DNA of 64,000 bases, taken from contig NZ_CP065047.1 in NCBI RefSeq assembly GCF_015689175.1, positions 4,588,001 through 4,652,000 on the forward strand, given 5' to 3'. Position 1 is the first letter of the stretch, and each line of letters begins with the position of its first letter. Source of the stretch: Mycobacterium kubicae (GTDB lineage Bacteria > Actinomycetota > Actinomycetes > Mycobacteriales > Mycobacteriaceae). Of the stretch, positions 27,027 through 34,495 are shown piece after piece. The notes under the pieces were generated by a model. The model did not search any database and was not told the origin of the DNA. It worked only from the letters and a program-made list of their open reading frames with translations. Both the position numbers and the translations under genes were made by a program.

Positions 27027-27414
27027 GGTGAAGGTTCTTCTAGAAGGTCCCCACGCGCCTTGCGCTTGGTACGGGGGGTCTGGATCGCCGGCGGGATAGC
27101 CGGTTTGCCATCGTGGGTATATCCCGCGGTGCGGAAAAGGTGTACCCAGATGTTACGGGGGATTAAAGCTCGTTCGGGGTACTCAGCTGACGACCAGGCT
27201 TCCGCTACTACGCCCGGGTAGGCTTTAAGATCGAGCGTCCGGCCGTAATGCAGATCCAATAGCAGCGCTGGTCCTTTGTTGCGCCCCAGGGTTGAAATCG
27301 CGGCGCTGAATGTTTCCGCATCGATTGGGCGATCGAATCGGTAATAACCTCTATCATCCTCATAGAGACCATCTATCCAGTAATTTTGCCGAAACCATTT
27401 GCAGTTGTCGCCAT
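26996..27414 (-). pseudogene. Unknown gene with frameshift near its start and truncated 3' end
   Basis: An ATG at 27414 follows a strong GAAAGGGGG site but stops after 13 codons (MATTANGFGKITG). One extra A in the run complementary to TTTT 27384-27387 would give MATTANGFGKNYWIDGLYED and continue DDRGYYRFDRPIDAETF, GRNKGPALLLDLHYGRTLDL, AYPGVVAEAWSSAEYPERAL and GYTHDGKPA. The 3' part overlaps the surface-domain gene in another frame and looks unlike the rest, so the true end may be lost in a deletion around 27.1 kb. Family unknown. Confidence 0.5.
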
Positions 27415-27441
27415 GTGTTGCCCCCTTTCAAGAGACTGGAT

Positions 27442-27717
27442 TTACCTGTGGTATGTTTTTTTAAGGTGGCGGCGCGTGGTTTGGGTCATAGACGACAAAG
27501 ATGAAGGAGCGCGAACCGTGGCGTCGGTTTTGACGATTGCCGCGGGCCTTACCGAACAGGCTTCGATTATTGTCGATATATCGACTTCGGATAGCATCCA
27601 GCGCCGCCCGATCTTATGACCAGGGAACCGGCCAGACCGCAAACCATCAGCCAACCACCGCGGGCTGCATGGTATTTCCGCGGCTGCCTGTTGGAGGTTT
27701 TTCAGCATGGGCTCCAT
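27442..27717 (-). CDS. Excisionase-like helix-turn-helix protein
   Basis: 91 residues from ATG 27717 (ATG 27708 is possible). AAAEIPCSPRWLADGLRSGRFPGHKIGRRWMLSEVDISTIIEAC is the winged-helix layout of the MerR/AlpA-like excisionase group (helix_turn_helix_17), where RFPGHKIGRRW is the DNA-contacting turn. Small proteins of this type direct the integrase to excise the element. Position next to the integrase supports the call. The C-terminal 35 residues are polar and unassigned. Confidence 0.7.
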   Translation of the reverse strand: MEPMLKNLQQAAAEIPCSPRWLADGLRSGRFPGHKIGRRWMLSEVDISTIIEACSVRPAAIVKTDATVRAPSSLSSMTQTTRRHLKKTYHR

Positions 27718-28087
27718 TACTCAGTCCTCTGGGTTCAAAAATTTCGTAGATGATCAAATGGTAAACCCAATTTCTTGAAAGAACGTGGGAGCATTTGACA
27801 CACACTTGAAAGTTACTTGACACAGACTTTTCACCGATTAGGCAGAAAATTGACGCGAATAGTAAAGGACCTGGTCAGCACCGTTCGAACTAATCAGAAA
27901 AATTCTTGTTCGCCCACCGCGAAATGGCACTCCTCGCGTAAGTGGGTTTTTGCGCCGCGCCACCACTGACCAGGGCCCGCCAGAGGAACATGGGCCCGCG
28001 ACCCATCAGTCAATGAGCAACGCGAGGTTACCGGCTCAATGGCGTAATGCTTATATATCGAGGGCGAAGATGAAGACTGAACGGGGG
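27718..28087. other. Non-coding stretch between excisionase and integrase genes
   Basis: 370 bases with no supported gene. It includes the direct repeats at 27795-27829 and an AT-rich stretch. It lies upstream of the excisionase-like gene and downstream of the integrase gene, both minus strand, so it probably holds the excisionase promoter. Confidence 0.55.
27795..27829. repeat. Direct repeats near the recombination genes
   Basis: TTGACACACACTT (27795-27807) and TTGACACAGACTT (27817-27829) differ at one base and are 22 bases apart, with a small palindrome ACTTGAAAGT between them. Such repeats beside integrase and excisionase genes are often protein-binding sites; TTGACA could also be a -35 element. 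Confidence 0.45.
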
Positions 28088-29233
28088 TTAGCCCGTGGCA
28101 CCCTTCTCTTCTGCCTCATTTGATTCCCTCGGTTTGAGTGCGTTGCCAATCACGTCCGCCACGACCCTTGATGAACTACGATCTAGGTGCCCGTATCGAT
28201 CGGAAGTAGTCTGGATTGATTCGTGCCCTAGGTGCCGCTGAATGGTTGTCAGGGGAACCCCAGCCTGAATCAGCCAGGAGGCGTTGGTGTGCCTCAGGTC
28301 ATGGGGTCTGGGACGCTTCGTCAGACCTGCGTTCCCGGCCCTGACCAACGCGGGGGTCCAGCAGTTGGTGTGGAAGTTCTGCGGTCGCACCGGGTCAGCA
28401 GGCGACCCGCGCCAGCCCCTTCCTGAATTGGTGAACAGCCATTCTCCGTCGAGATTGAGCTTAGAAAGGGTACTGGGTGCGACGTCAATTGTGCGGACGC
28501 TGCGCCTCGTTTTCGGCGGACCCAGCTGGTAACCCTGGCCGGGCACATAGCGCCAGGCACGCTGAATTCGGACCGTACTTTCGGCCGTATCGATATCACC
28601 CGGCTTAAGCGCTGTGGCTTCACCGAAGCGGGCACCGCTGGCCACCAGAAACTCGACAAGAGGCTGCCAATGCCGTCCGACACAAGAGTTCAAGAGACTG
28701 AACTCGTCGTGCGTGAGAAAAGTCATTTCGGCAGGCTCCTCGCGGGGGAGTCTGTTGCCATCACAGGGATTGGCGGTCAGGTGCCGAGCCCTCACTGCAG
28801 CATTAAGGGCACCGGCAAGGAAGCCGTGCTTATTTGCTTTCGTCTTGGCCGCCCCAGTGAGGCTATTAAGCCACCGGGCGACGTCCATGTTGGTCAAGGC
28901 CGACAGCGGAAGCGAGCCGATCTCGCTGATGGCAACGTCGTTAACTATGTACCGCCGGTACCGCAATCTGGTGGCATCGTTGACTCCCGTCAGGTGGTCC
29001 ACGTAGTGCGTACACCAGGTAGCCACAGTGAACCCGCAGGCACCTTCCGCCTGGATGGCCCAGACTTCGAGCGCCTTGGCGGGACTGGTCCGATTGGCCA
29101 ATTCTTGAAACCTCAGAGCCTCCGAGTGATCGTTGAACGACGAGGAAGTCTGCTTGCCGTTAAGCACATAAAGCACCGCGGTGTAGGTACTGCCGTCTCT
29201 ACGCTGCCGGACTCGAATGCTTGCCACAGCCAC
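28088..29233 (-). CDS. int: Tyrosine recombinase (phage-type integrase)
   Basis: 381 residues from GTG 29233. It has an N-terminal arm-binding domain (SIRVRQRRDGSTYTAVLYVLNGKQTS), a SAM-like core-binding domain, and the catalytic domain with Arg in GARFGEA, Lys in PPKTRRS, HDLRH (H311, R314), LGHES (H337) and the nucleophile Tyr at about 347 in SDRYGH. All catalytic residues are present, so the enzyme may be active. It starts about 80 bases from the 3' end of tRNA-Ala, the typical arrangement for integration into that tRNA gene. Confidence 0.93.
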   Translation of the reverse strand: MAVASIRVRQRRDGSTYTAVLYVLNGKQTSSSFNDHSEALRFQELANRTSPAKALEVWAIQAEGACGFTVATWCTHYVDHLTGVNDATRLRYRRYIVNDVAISEIGSLPLSALTNMDVARWLNSLTGAAKTKANKHGFLAGALNAAVRARHLTANPCDGNRLPREEPAEMTFLTHDEFSLLNSCVGRHWQPLVEFLVASGARFGEATALKPGDIDTAESTVRIQRAWRYVPGQGYQLGPPKTRRSVRTIDVAPSTLSKLNLDGEWLFTNSGRGWRGSPADPVRPQNFHTNCWTPALVRAGNAGLTKRPRPHDLRHTNASWLIQAGVPLTTIQRHLGHESIQTTSDRYGHLDRSSSRVVADVIGNALKPRESNEAEEKGATG

Positions 29234-29315
29234 ACATTACCCGCGGTCTTGACGCGAGTCTTGACGTATAGCGGAGAGTAGGAACAAATAAACATCCTGG
29301 CCTGCTCAAACTCTG

Positions 29316-29388
29316 TGGAGCTAAGGGGATTCGAACCCCTGACCTACTCGATGCGAACGAGTCGCGCTACCAACTGCGCCATAGCCCC
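29316..29388 (-). tRNA. alaT: tRNA-Ala (anticodon CGC)
   Basis: 73 nt. Acceptor stem GGGGCTA/TAGCTCC, D-arm with AGTTGGTAGC, anticodon stem ACTCG/CGAGT with loop TTCGCAT (anticodon CGC), and T-arm GGGG-TTCGAAT-CCCC fit the cloverleaf. The discriminator is A and CCA is not encoded. It reads GCG codons. The integrase and island lie immediately past its 3' end, so its 3' part is the likely attachment core. The gene symbol is by convention for alanine tRNA and not certain. Confidence 0.95.
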
Positions 29389-29438
29389 TGACCGCTAGCA
29401 GGCTACCAGTCGCGGCACCGATGGCCGAACTGCGCGCC

Positions 29439-30497
29439 CTACTGACCCACAGCGCGCGCCAAGTCGCGTGACCACCCGTAGTTGCGCATCGACGCCGCGT
29501 CGTCGAGGTGCTCGAAGATGGGGTCCTCGTCGTCGATCTCCAGCACCACCGCGCCCGGCCGCCGCAACCGCGACGGCACCACGTCGTACTCGTGGTCGTG
29601 GGCGTTCTCCACGCCCAGCTGCGCCCGCGCCATGCGATGCATCCGGCGCCGACGCACCTTCTCCTCGATCCGGGTCTGCCGGCGCAGGTACGCCAGGTAG
29701 AGCACCGTCACCGTGGTGGCGGCCCCGCACAGCCACCAGGCCAGCGGCGTCACTTCGAACGCGGTGACAGCCGAGCCGATCAGGACGACCGCCATCGCCA
29801 ACAGCACCTTCTTGCGGTAGGCGTATTTGCGGGCGCTGATTGCCGCCGCCTTCTTGCTGTCGAAACGTTTGCGCCGGTTGACCCCGGTGGCGTAGCGCAC
29901 GGGCTCGTCGTCTTCGTCTTCGCCGGGCTCCAGCCCGGAGTCGTCCTCGACGTACTCATATTCGTCGTCGGCGAGCTCGGGCTCAACCTCGGTGACGGGC
30001 TCGGCGTCGGTCTCGCCGTCGGCCTCTGTGTCCTGGACGGCGAGCAGCGCGGGCTCGGCGGCCCGGGCACTGGCCCCAGCAGGCAGCGCACCGGCGTCTT
30101 CGATGACGTCGACGTCCAGATAATCGGGTTCGTCAGCTTCAGTCGCCTTGTCCACCTTGGCCATTGCCATGACCACGGGACGGGCGGCCGGCACCGCGTC
30201 GGTGTCCGCCTCGGCGTTCTCGTGGTCTTCGTCCGCGTCGGCGTAGGCACCGTCGACCGGTTCGTCGCGCTCCCACTCCTCGTCGGGCTGCCAGTCCGGG
30301 TCGCTGCGATGACCGGCCGCGGGACGACTGCGCTTGAGCAGGCGGGCCCCGGCTTCCCCGTTGAGAACCCGGGTCGCCAACGCCACATCGCTGGTGCGCC
30401 GGACCGCTTCTCGTTTGCTGATCAGCATGGGCACCAGCACGAACAGCCAGAGCACCACGAGCGAGATCCATAACAATGACTGCGGGATGCTTGGCAT
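29439..30497 (-). CDS. glpR: Divisome membrane protein SepX/GlpR
   Basis: 352 residues, ATG 30497. N-terminal membrane segment SLLWISLVVLWLFVLVPMLI, a long acidic low-complexity region (about 70-205, Glu/Asp-rich), a basic stretch, then two membrane segments (LLAMAVVLIGSAVTAFEV, WLCGAATTVTVLYLAYL) and a C-terminal tail with RRRPGAVVLEIDDED-like residues. In corynebacteria GlpR is the membrane receptor of the gephyrin-like Glp in cell division, and SepX in Streptomyces acts at the divisome. The glp gene is two genes upstream. Corresponds to Rv0996. Confidence 0.85.
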   Translation of the reverse strand: MPSIPQSLLWISLVVLWLFVLVPMLISKREAVRRTSDVALATRVLNGEAGARLLKRSRPAAGHRSDPDWQPDEEWERDEPVDGAYADADEDHENAEADTDAVPAARPVVMAMAKVDKATEADEPDYLDVDVIEDAGALPAGASARAAEPALLAVQDTEADGETDAEPVTEVEPELADDEYEYVEDDSGLEPGEDEDDEPVRYATGVNRRKRFDSKKAAAISARKYAYRKKVLLAMAVVLIGSAVTAFEVTPLAWWLCGAATTVTVLYLAYLRRQTRIEEKVRRRRMHRMARAQLGVENAHDHEYDVVPSRLRRPGAVVLEIDDEDPIFEHLDDAASMRNYGWSRDLARAVGQ

Positions 30498-30705
30498 GAC
30501 CTGCTCCTTTCCCCGCGAGGCACACCCTGGGCCAGCGCGGCCGGGTCATATTGACCAGCGCAATTACACACCTGTAATTTGCCTAGTTCAAGCATCACAC
30601 GCCACATATGTCACGGTAGCCACACTTTTATTGCGGTTTTCTCACGACCGGGCGTGGTGGTGGCCCGCAGGGACCCGCCAACGGACCCACCAAAGCCCCG
30701 CCAAA

Positions 30706-30769
30706 ACGCCGAAATTGCCGTCATGGTCGCGGTTGGGGCGCCCCGCACAGCCCCAGCGGCAATCTCGCC
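30706..30769. repeat. Dispersed intergenic inverted repeat, copy 3
   Basis: ACGCCGAAATTGCCG (30706-30720) and CGGCAATCTCGCC (30757-30769) are the same arms as copies 1 and 2 with a few changes. It lies just past the rimJ stop codon in the direction of transcription. Confidence 0.55.
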
Positions 30770-30789
30770 GGCCAAACGAACCCGCGAAC

Positions 30790-31443
30790 TCACGGCCAGC
30801 GCGCGCGCCCCGCGCGGACCAGCGTCGAGGCCACCGACCCGTAGACCTCTTCGACCGTCAGGGCCACCAACAGGTGGTCGCGCCAGGCCTTGTCGACCTC
30901 GAGGTAGCGGCGCAGCAGCCCCTCTTCGCGGAAGCCGACCTTTGCCAGCACCGCGCGGCTGGCCTTGTTCTCCGGTCGCACGGTCGCCTCGACGCGATGC
31001 AGCATGACCGGACCGAAGCAGTGGTCCAGCCCCAACGCCAAGGCCGCGGTCGCCACCCCGCGGCCGGTGGCCGAACTGGGCACCCAATAGCCGATCCATG
31101 CCGAGCGCAGCGCCCCGTGCACGACGTTGCCGATGGTCAACTGGCCGCAGAACTGTCCGTTGAGCTCGATGACATACGGCAGCATGCGGCCCTTGCGCGC
31201 TTCGGACCGCAACCCCGAACACAGCGCCGGCCAGGCGGCCACCGAGTGGCGCATCGTCCAGTCACCGTCGGTGCTGGGCTCCCAGGGCTCCAGGTGCTTG
31301 CGGTCGGCCAGCCGGATCCGGCTCCACTGCGTGCCGTCGCGCATCCGCACCGCACGCAGGCGCACCACCCCGGCCGCCACTCGCAGCGACCCGACACTCA
31401 TCGGCCAGCCCGGATGGCGGGCATTGGAGCGCAGCAGGTTCAA
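30790..31443 (-). CDS. rimJ: Ribosomal-protein-alanine acetyltransferase RimJ-like (GNAT)
   Basis: 217 residues from TTG 31443 (ATG 31401 would remove 14). GNAT fold with IGYWVPSSATGRGVATAALALGLDHCF binding acetyl-CoA and RVEATVRPENKASRAVLAKVGFREEGLLRRYL as motif B, the RimJ/RimL subfamily pattern. It would acetylate a protein N-terminus. It lies between glp and glpR in one minus-strand cluster, matching Rv0995. The stop is 20 bases before the inverted repeat. Confidence 0.87.
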   Translation of the reverse strand: MNLLRSNARHPGWPMSVGSLRVAAGVVRLRAVRMRDGTQWSRIRLADRKHLEPWEPSTDGDWTMRHSVAAWPALCSGLRSEARKGRMLPYVIELNGQFCGQLTIGNVVHGALRSAWIGYWVPSSATGRGVATAALALGLDHCFGPVMLHRVEATVRPENKASRAVLAKVGFREEGLLRRYLEVDKAWRDHLLVALTVEEVYGSVASTLVRAGRARWP

Positions 31444-31455
31444 CTGTCGTCGCGC

Positions 31456-32736
31456 TCAACCGTGCTGAGCCAGGAAGGCCACGTCGACGATTTCACCGGT
31501 GCGGATCTGCTCGGCTCCACTGGGAATGACCACCAGACAGTTCGCCTCGGCGAGGGTGGCCAGCAGATGCGACGACGCCCCGGGCGCTCCCCCGAGCGCC
31601 TGCACCAGGTACTCGCCGCTTTCCTGATCGCGCATCAGCTGACCGCGCAGATAGCCCTTGCGCCCGGCCACCGAGGTGATCGGCGACAGCGTGCGGGCCT
31701 GCACGATTCGGCGCATCGGCTGTCGCTTACCCAGCGCCAGCCGGATCAACGGCCGCACCATGACCTCGAACACCACCAGCGCGCTCACCGGATTGGCGGG
31801 CAACAGAAACGTCGGAACCCGGTCGCGGCCCAGCTGCCCGAACCCCTGCACGGACCCGGGGTGCATGGCGACGCGCACCACCTCCATGTCGCCCAGCTCG
31901 GAGAGCACCGACCGCACCGCCTCGGCCGCGGCCCCGCCGACCCCACCGGCGATCACCACCACCTCGGCCCGGTTCAGCTGACCTTCCACGATCTCGCCGA
32001 GCTCCGTGGGGTTGTTCGGCACGATGCCGACCCGGTTCACCTCGGCGCCCGCATCGCGGCCCGCGGCGGCCAGGGCGTAGGAGTTGACGTCGTAGACCTG
32101 CCCGTTGCCGGGGGTGCGCGAGATGTCGACCAGTTCACCGCCGACGGCCATCACCGACAGCCGCGGCCGCGGATGCACCAAAACCCGTTCCCGGCCCACC
32201 GCCGCCAGCAGCCCGACCTGGGCGGCGCCGATGATGGTGCCGGCGCGCACCGCGACGTCACCGGGCTGCACGTCGTCACCGACGCGCCGCACATAGGCGC
32301 CCGAGGGCGCGCCGCGCAGAATCCGCACCCGGTTCATGCCGCCGTCGGTCCAGCGCAACGGCAGCACTGCATCGGCCAGCGTCGGCAGCGGGGCGCCGGT
32401 CTGGACGCGGGCGGCCTGGCGTGGCTGCAGCCTGCTGGGGGTGCGGGCACCGGCGTCGATGGTGCCCATGACCGGAAGGGTGACCACGTCACGGCCCTCG
32501 AAGGCGCTCTCGTCACCGAACACCTCGGCGCCGTTGTGGTCACCGACCCCGAGGACATCGACGCTGCGCACCGCGTAGCCGTCGATGGCGGCCTGGTCGA
32601 AACCGGGCAGCGGACGCTCGGTCACCACCTCTTCGGCGCACAGCAATCCCTGCGCCTCGGCGATGGCAACACGTATCGGCCTCGGGGCTACCGCGGCTGC
32701 CGATATCCGGGCTTGCTGTTCCTCCACAGAACGCAC
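31456..32736 (-). CDS. glp: Gephyrin-like molybdotransferase Glp (MoeA family)
   Basis: 426 residues from GTG 32736. MoeA fold in order: FDQAAIDGYAVRSVD (domain I), VMGTIDAGARTPSRLQPRQAARVQTGAPLP, MoCF domain with YDVNSYALAAAGRDAGAEV and VVIAGGVGGAAAEAVRSVL, then LLPANPVSALVVFEVMVRPL and a domain IV. Usual MoeA signatures MDGYA, GGVSVG-D and LPGNPVS are altered, which suggests that molybdenum insertion may be lost. Synteny is with Rv0994 (moeA1). In corynebacteria Glp binds FtsZ and GlpR, and glpR is two genes downstream here. Confidence 0.85.
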   Translation of the reverse strand: MRSVEEQQARISAAAVAPRPIRVAIAEAQGLLCAEEVVTERPLPGFDQAAIDGYAVRSVDVLGVGDHNGAEVFGDESAFEGRDVVTLPVMGTIDAGARTPSRLQPRQAARVQTGAPLPTLADAVLPLRWTDGGMNRVRILRGAPSGAYVRRVGDDVQPGDVAVRAGTIIGAAQVGLLAAVGRERVLVHPRPRLSVMAVGGELVDISRTPGNGQVYDVNSYALAAAGRDAGAEVNRVGIVPNNPTELGEIVEGQLNRAEVVVIAGGVGGAAAEAVRSVLSELGDMEVVRVAMHPGSVQGFGQLGRDRVPTFLLPANPVSALVVFEVMVRPLIRLALGKRQPMRRIVQARTLSPITSVAGRKGYLRGQLMRDQESGEYLVQALGGAPGASSHLLATLAEANCLVVIPSGAEQIRTGEIVDVAFLAQHG

Positions 32737-32790
32737 AGCGCGCCTTTCCGTCGAGCCATGTGGAGCGAACTGGGCCGGTCGTACCTCCGG

Positions 32791-33702
32791 CTACCGCTCG
32801 GTCAGGCCCAATCGCGCCACCAACCACCGCCGCAATTCCGGGCCGTAGTCGTCACGATCCAATGCAAAGTCAACCGCAGCCTTGAGGTAGCCGCCGGGAT
32901 TTCCCAAGTCGTGTCGGGATCCGCGATGTACGACGACATGCACCGGGTGGCCCTCGGAGATCAGCAGCGCGATGGCATCGGTCAGCTGCACTTCCCCGCC
33001 GGCGCCGCGGTCGATGCGGCGCAACGCGTTGAATATGGCCCGGTCCAGGACGTAGCGACCGGCCGCCGCGAACAGCGACGGGGCGTCTTCGGGCTTGGGT
33101 TTCTCGACCATGCCGTTGACCTTCAGCACGTCGGGAATGTCAGTGTCGGGGACCGGCTCGACGTCGAAGACGCCGTAAGCGCTGATCTCTTCCGGCGTGA
33201 CCTCGATGGCGCACAGCACCGACCCACCCAGGCTCGCCCGCACCCGCGACATCGTCTCCAGTACTCCGGTCGGCAGGACCAGGTCGTCGGGCAGCAACAC
33301 CGACACGGCGTCCTCGTCGTCGGACAGGGTGGGCTCGACACAGCCGATCGCATGTCCGAGGCCCAGCGGCTCGGCCTGCACCACCGACTCGACCTTGATC
33401 AGCTCCGGGGCGCGGCGCACCTTGGCCAGCATCGCCTTCTTGCCCCGCGCCTCCAGCGTGCCCTCGAGGACCAGGTCTTCGACGAAGTGCGCGACGACGC
33501 CGTCCTTGCCTTCGGAGGTGACGATCACCAGGCGTTCGGCGCCGGCGCTGGCCGCTTCGGCGGCGACCAGTTCAATGCCCGGAGTGTCAACGACGGGCAG
33601 CAGCTCTTTGGGCACCGTTTTGGTCGCGGGCAGGAAGCGCGTACCCAGCCCCGCGGCGGGGACGATCGCCGTGCGAGGGATGGGAACTAGGGGCCGCGAC
33701 AT
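32791..33702 (-). CDS. galU: UTP-glucose-1-phosphate uridylyltransferase
   Basis: 303 residues, ATG 33702. The N-terminal nucleotide-binding motif AIVPAAGLGTRFLPATKTVPKELLPVVDTPGIE is diagnostic for GalU, with VSVLLPDDLVLP, MVEKPKPEDAPS and GSRHDLGNPGGYLKA following. It makes UDP-glucose for trehalose, glucan and cell-wall arabinogalactan precursors. First gene of the galU-glp-rimJ-glpR cluster; matches Rv0993. Divergent from the cyclo-ligase gene. Confidence 0.95.
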   Translation of the reverse strand: MSRPLVPIPRTAIVPAAGLGTRFLPATKTVPKELLPVVDTPGIELVAAEAASAGAERLVIVTSEGKDGVVAHFVEDLVLEGTLEARGKKAMLAKVRRAPELIKVESVVQAEPLGLGHAIGCVEPTLSDDEDAVSVLLPDDLVLPTGVLETMSRVRASLGGSVLCAIEVTPEEISAYGVFDVEPVPDTDIPDVLKVNGMVEKPKPEDAPSLFAAAGRYVLDRAIFNALRRIDRGAGGEVQLTDAIALLISEGHPVHVVVHRGSRHDLGNPGGYLKAAVDFALDRDDYGPELRRWLVARLGLTER

Positions 33703-33765
33703 CGTTCACACCATAGCCTTAGGAATCACTTGAGTTGCGGTGGCGGCGGGAAAGCCGGGGCTGTC

Positions 33766-34371
33766 ATGGTTGAGGGCGTGGCAACGACGAGCAAGTCCGC
33801 ATTGCGCGAGACGCTGCAAGCGGCCCGCCGTCGCGTTGCTGACGACGTGCGGGCCGCCGAGGCGTCGCTGCTCTGCGGTCACTTGGATCGGCTGGCCAAC
33901 AGCGGCGACACCGTCTGCGCCTACGTGCCGGTGGGAGCCGAGCCCGGATCGCTGGACATGCTCGACGTGTTGCTGCAGCGTGCGGGACGGGTGCTGTTGC
34001 CGGTAGCCCGCACCGGAGCGGACAACACCGCGTTGCCGTTGCGGTGGGGCGAGTACCAAAGCGGCCGGCTGGTCACCGCGCGCTGGGGACTCCTGGAGCC
34101 GGCGCAGCCCTGGCTGCCGGAGTCGGCCCTTGCCGAGGCGAACCTGGTGCTGCTGCCCGCGCTCGCGGTCGACCGCCGCGGCGTGCGCCTGGGCCGAGGC
34201 CGCGGCTTCTACGACCGCTCTCTGACGCACCGCAATCCGGACGCGCCTCTGGTGGCGATCGTGCGCGATGAGGAAGTGGTGGACGAACTGCCGTCGGAAC
34301 CGCACGATGTACTGGTATCCCATGCGCTCACACCGAACCGTGGACTTATTGGGCTGCTGAGCGGGGAATGA
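33766..34371 (+). CDS. 5-formyltetrahydrofolate cyclo-ligase
   Basis: 201 residues from ATG 33766. The family signatures are present: CAYVPVGAEPG (substrate region), LPLRWGEYQ, WGLLEPAQPW, and the C-terminal VDRRGVRLGRGRGFYDRSL ATP-binding loop. It converts 5-formyl-THF to 5,10-methenyl-THF with ATP. Corresponds to Rv0992c. The stop TGA is embedded in the 14-bp palindrome at the edge of the IS110 element. The C-terminal residues end slightly differently from what I recall of Rv0992c, so the tail may have been altered by the insertion. Confidence 0.92.
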   Translation: MVEGVATTSKSALRETLQAARRRVADDVRAAEASLLCGHLDRLANSGDTVCAYVPVGAEPGSLDMLDVLLQRAGRVLLPVARTGADNTALPLRWGEYQSGRLVTARWGLLEPAQPWLPESALAEANLVLLPALAVDRRGVRLGRGRGFYDRSLTHRNPDAPLVAIVRDEEVVDELPSEPHDVLVSHALTPNRGLIGLLSGE

Positions 34372-34495
34372 CCGTCTAGACGGTATGGAGGCTGACTCGA
34401 GGCCGAAGGCCTCGGGCTGCAATCGGACGTGGGTTGCCGGTGTCGGGTGAACACTCGCACGGGTAGAGCCACAGTTGCAGATCAGGAGGCCTCCG
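34371..34495. other. Left non-coding end of the IS110 element, with palindrome and hairpins
   Basis: ACCGTCTAGACGGT (34371-34384) is a perfect 14-bp palindrome. CGAGGCC-GAA-GGCCTCG (34398-34414) is a perfect hairpin. GGAGGCCTCC (34485-34494) is a palindrome that also contains the ribosome site of the transposase. In the IS110 group the non-coding end before the transposase encodes the bridge RNA in characterised members. Whether this one does is inference. The exact element end is not defined because IS110 elements lack inverted repeats. Confidence 0.4.

Larger units (their letters stand above)
18149..29333. mobile_element. tRNA-Ala-associated integrative island
   Basis: About 11 kb bounded on the right by a tyrosine integrase immediately downstream of tRNA-Ala(CGC) and on the left by a decayed tRNA 3'-end copy. 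It interrupts the conserved order between patA and glpR. Contents are a T7SS-like trio, a PIN-domain protein, two surface-domain proteins, a toxin/immunity remnant, an excisionase-like gene and the integrase. Base composition falls in 25.3-27.9 kb. No phage structural, lysis or replication genes and no conjugation genes are seen, so it is not a complete prophage or conjugative element. The left boundary is an inference. Confidence 0.6.

Noticed and set aside
18149..29333. Complete prophage
   Set aside because: No capsid, tail, terminase, lysis or replication genes are visible.
30334..33690. A plus-strand frame of over 1,100 codons opposite glpR, rimJ, glp and galU
   Set aside because: It is the mirror of four well-supported minus-strand genes; such long antisense frames are common in high-GC DNA.
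34371..34384. 14-bp palindrome as a regulatory operator of the cyclo-ligase
   Set aside because: It overlaps the stop codon rather than a promoter; more likely part of the IS110 end or target.
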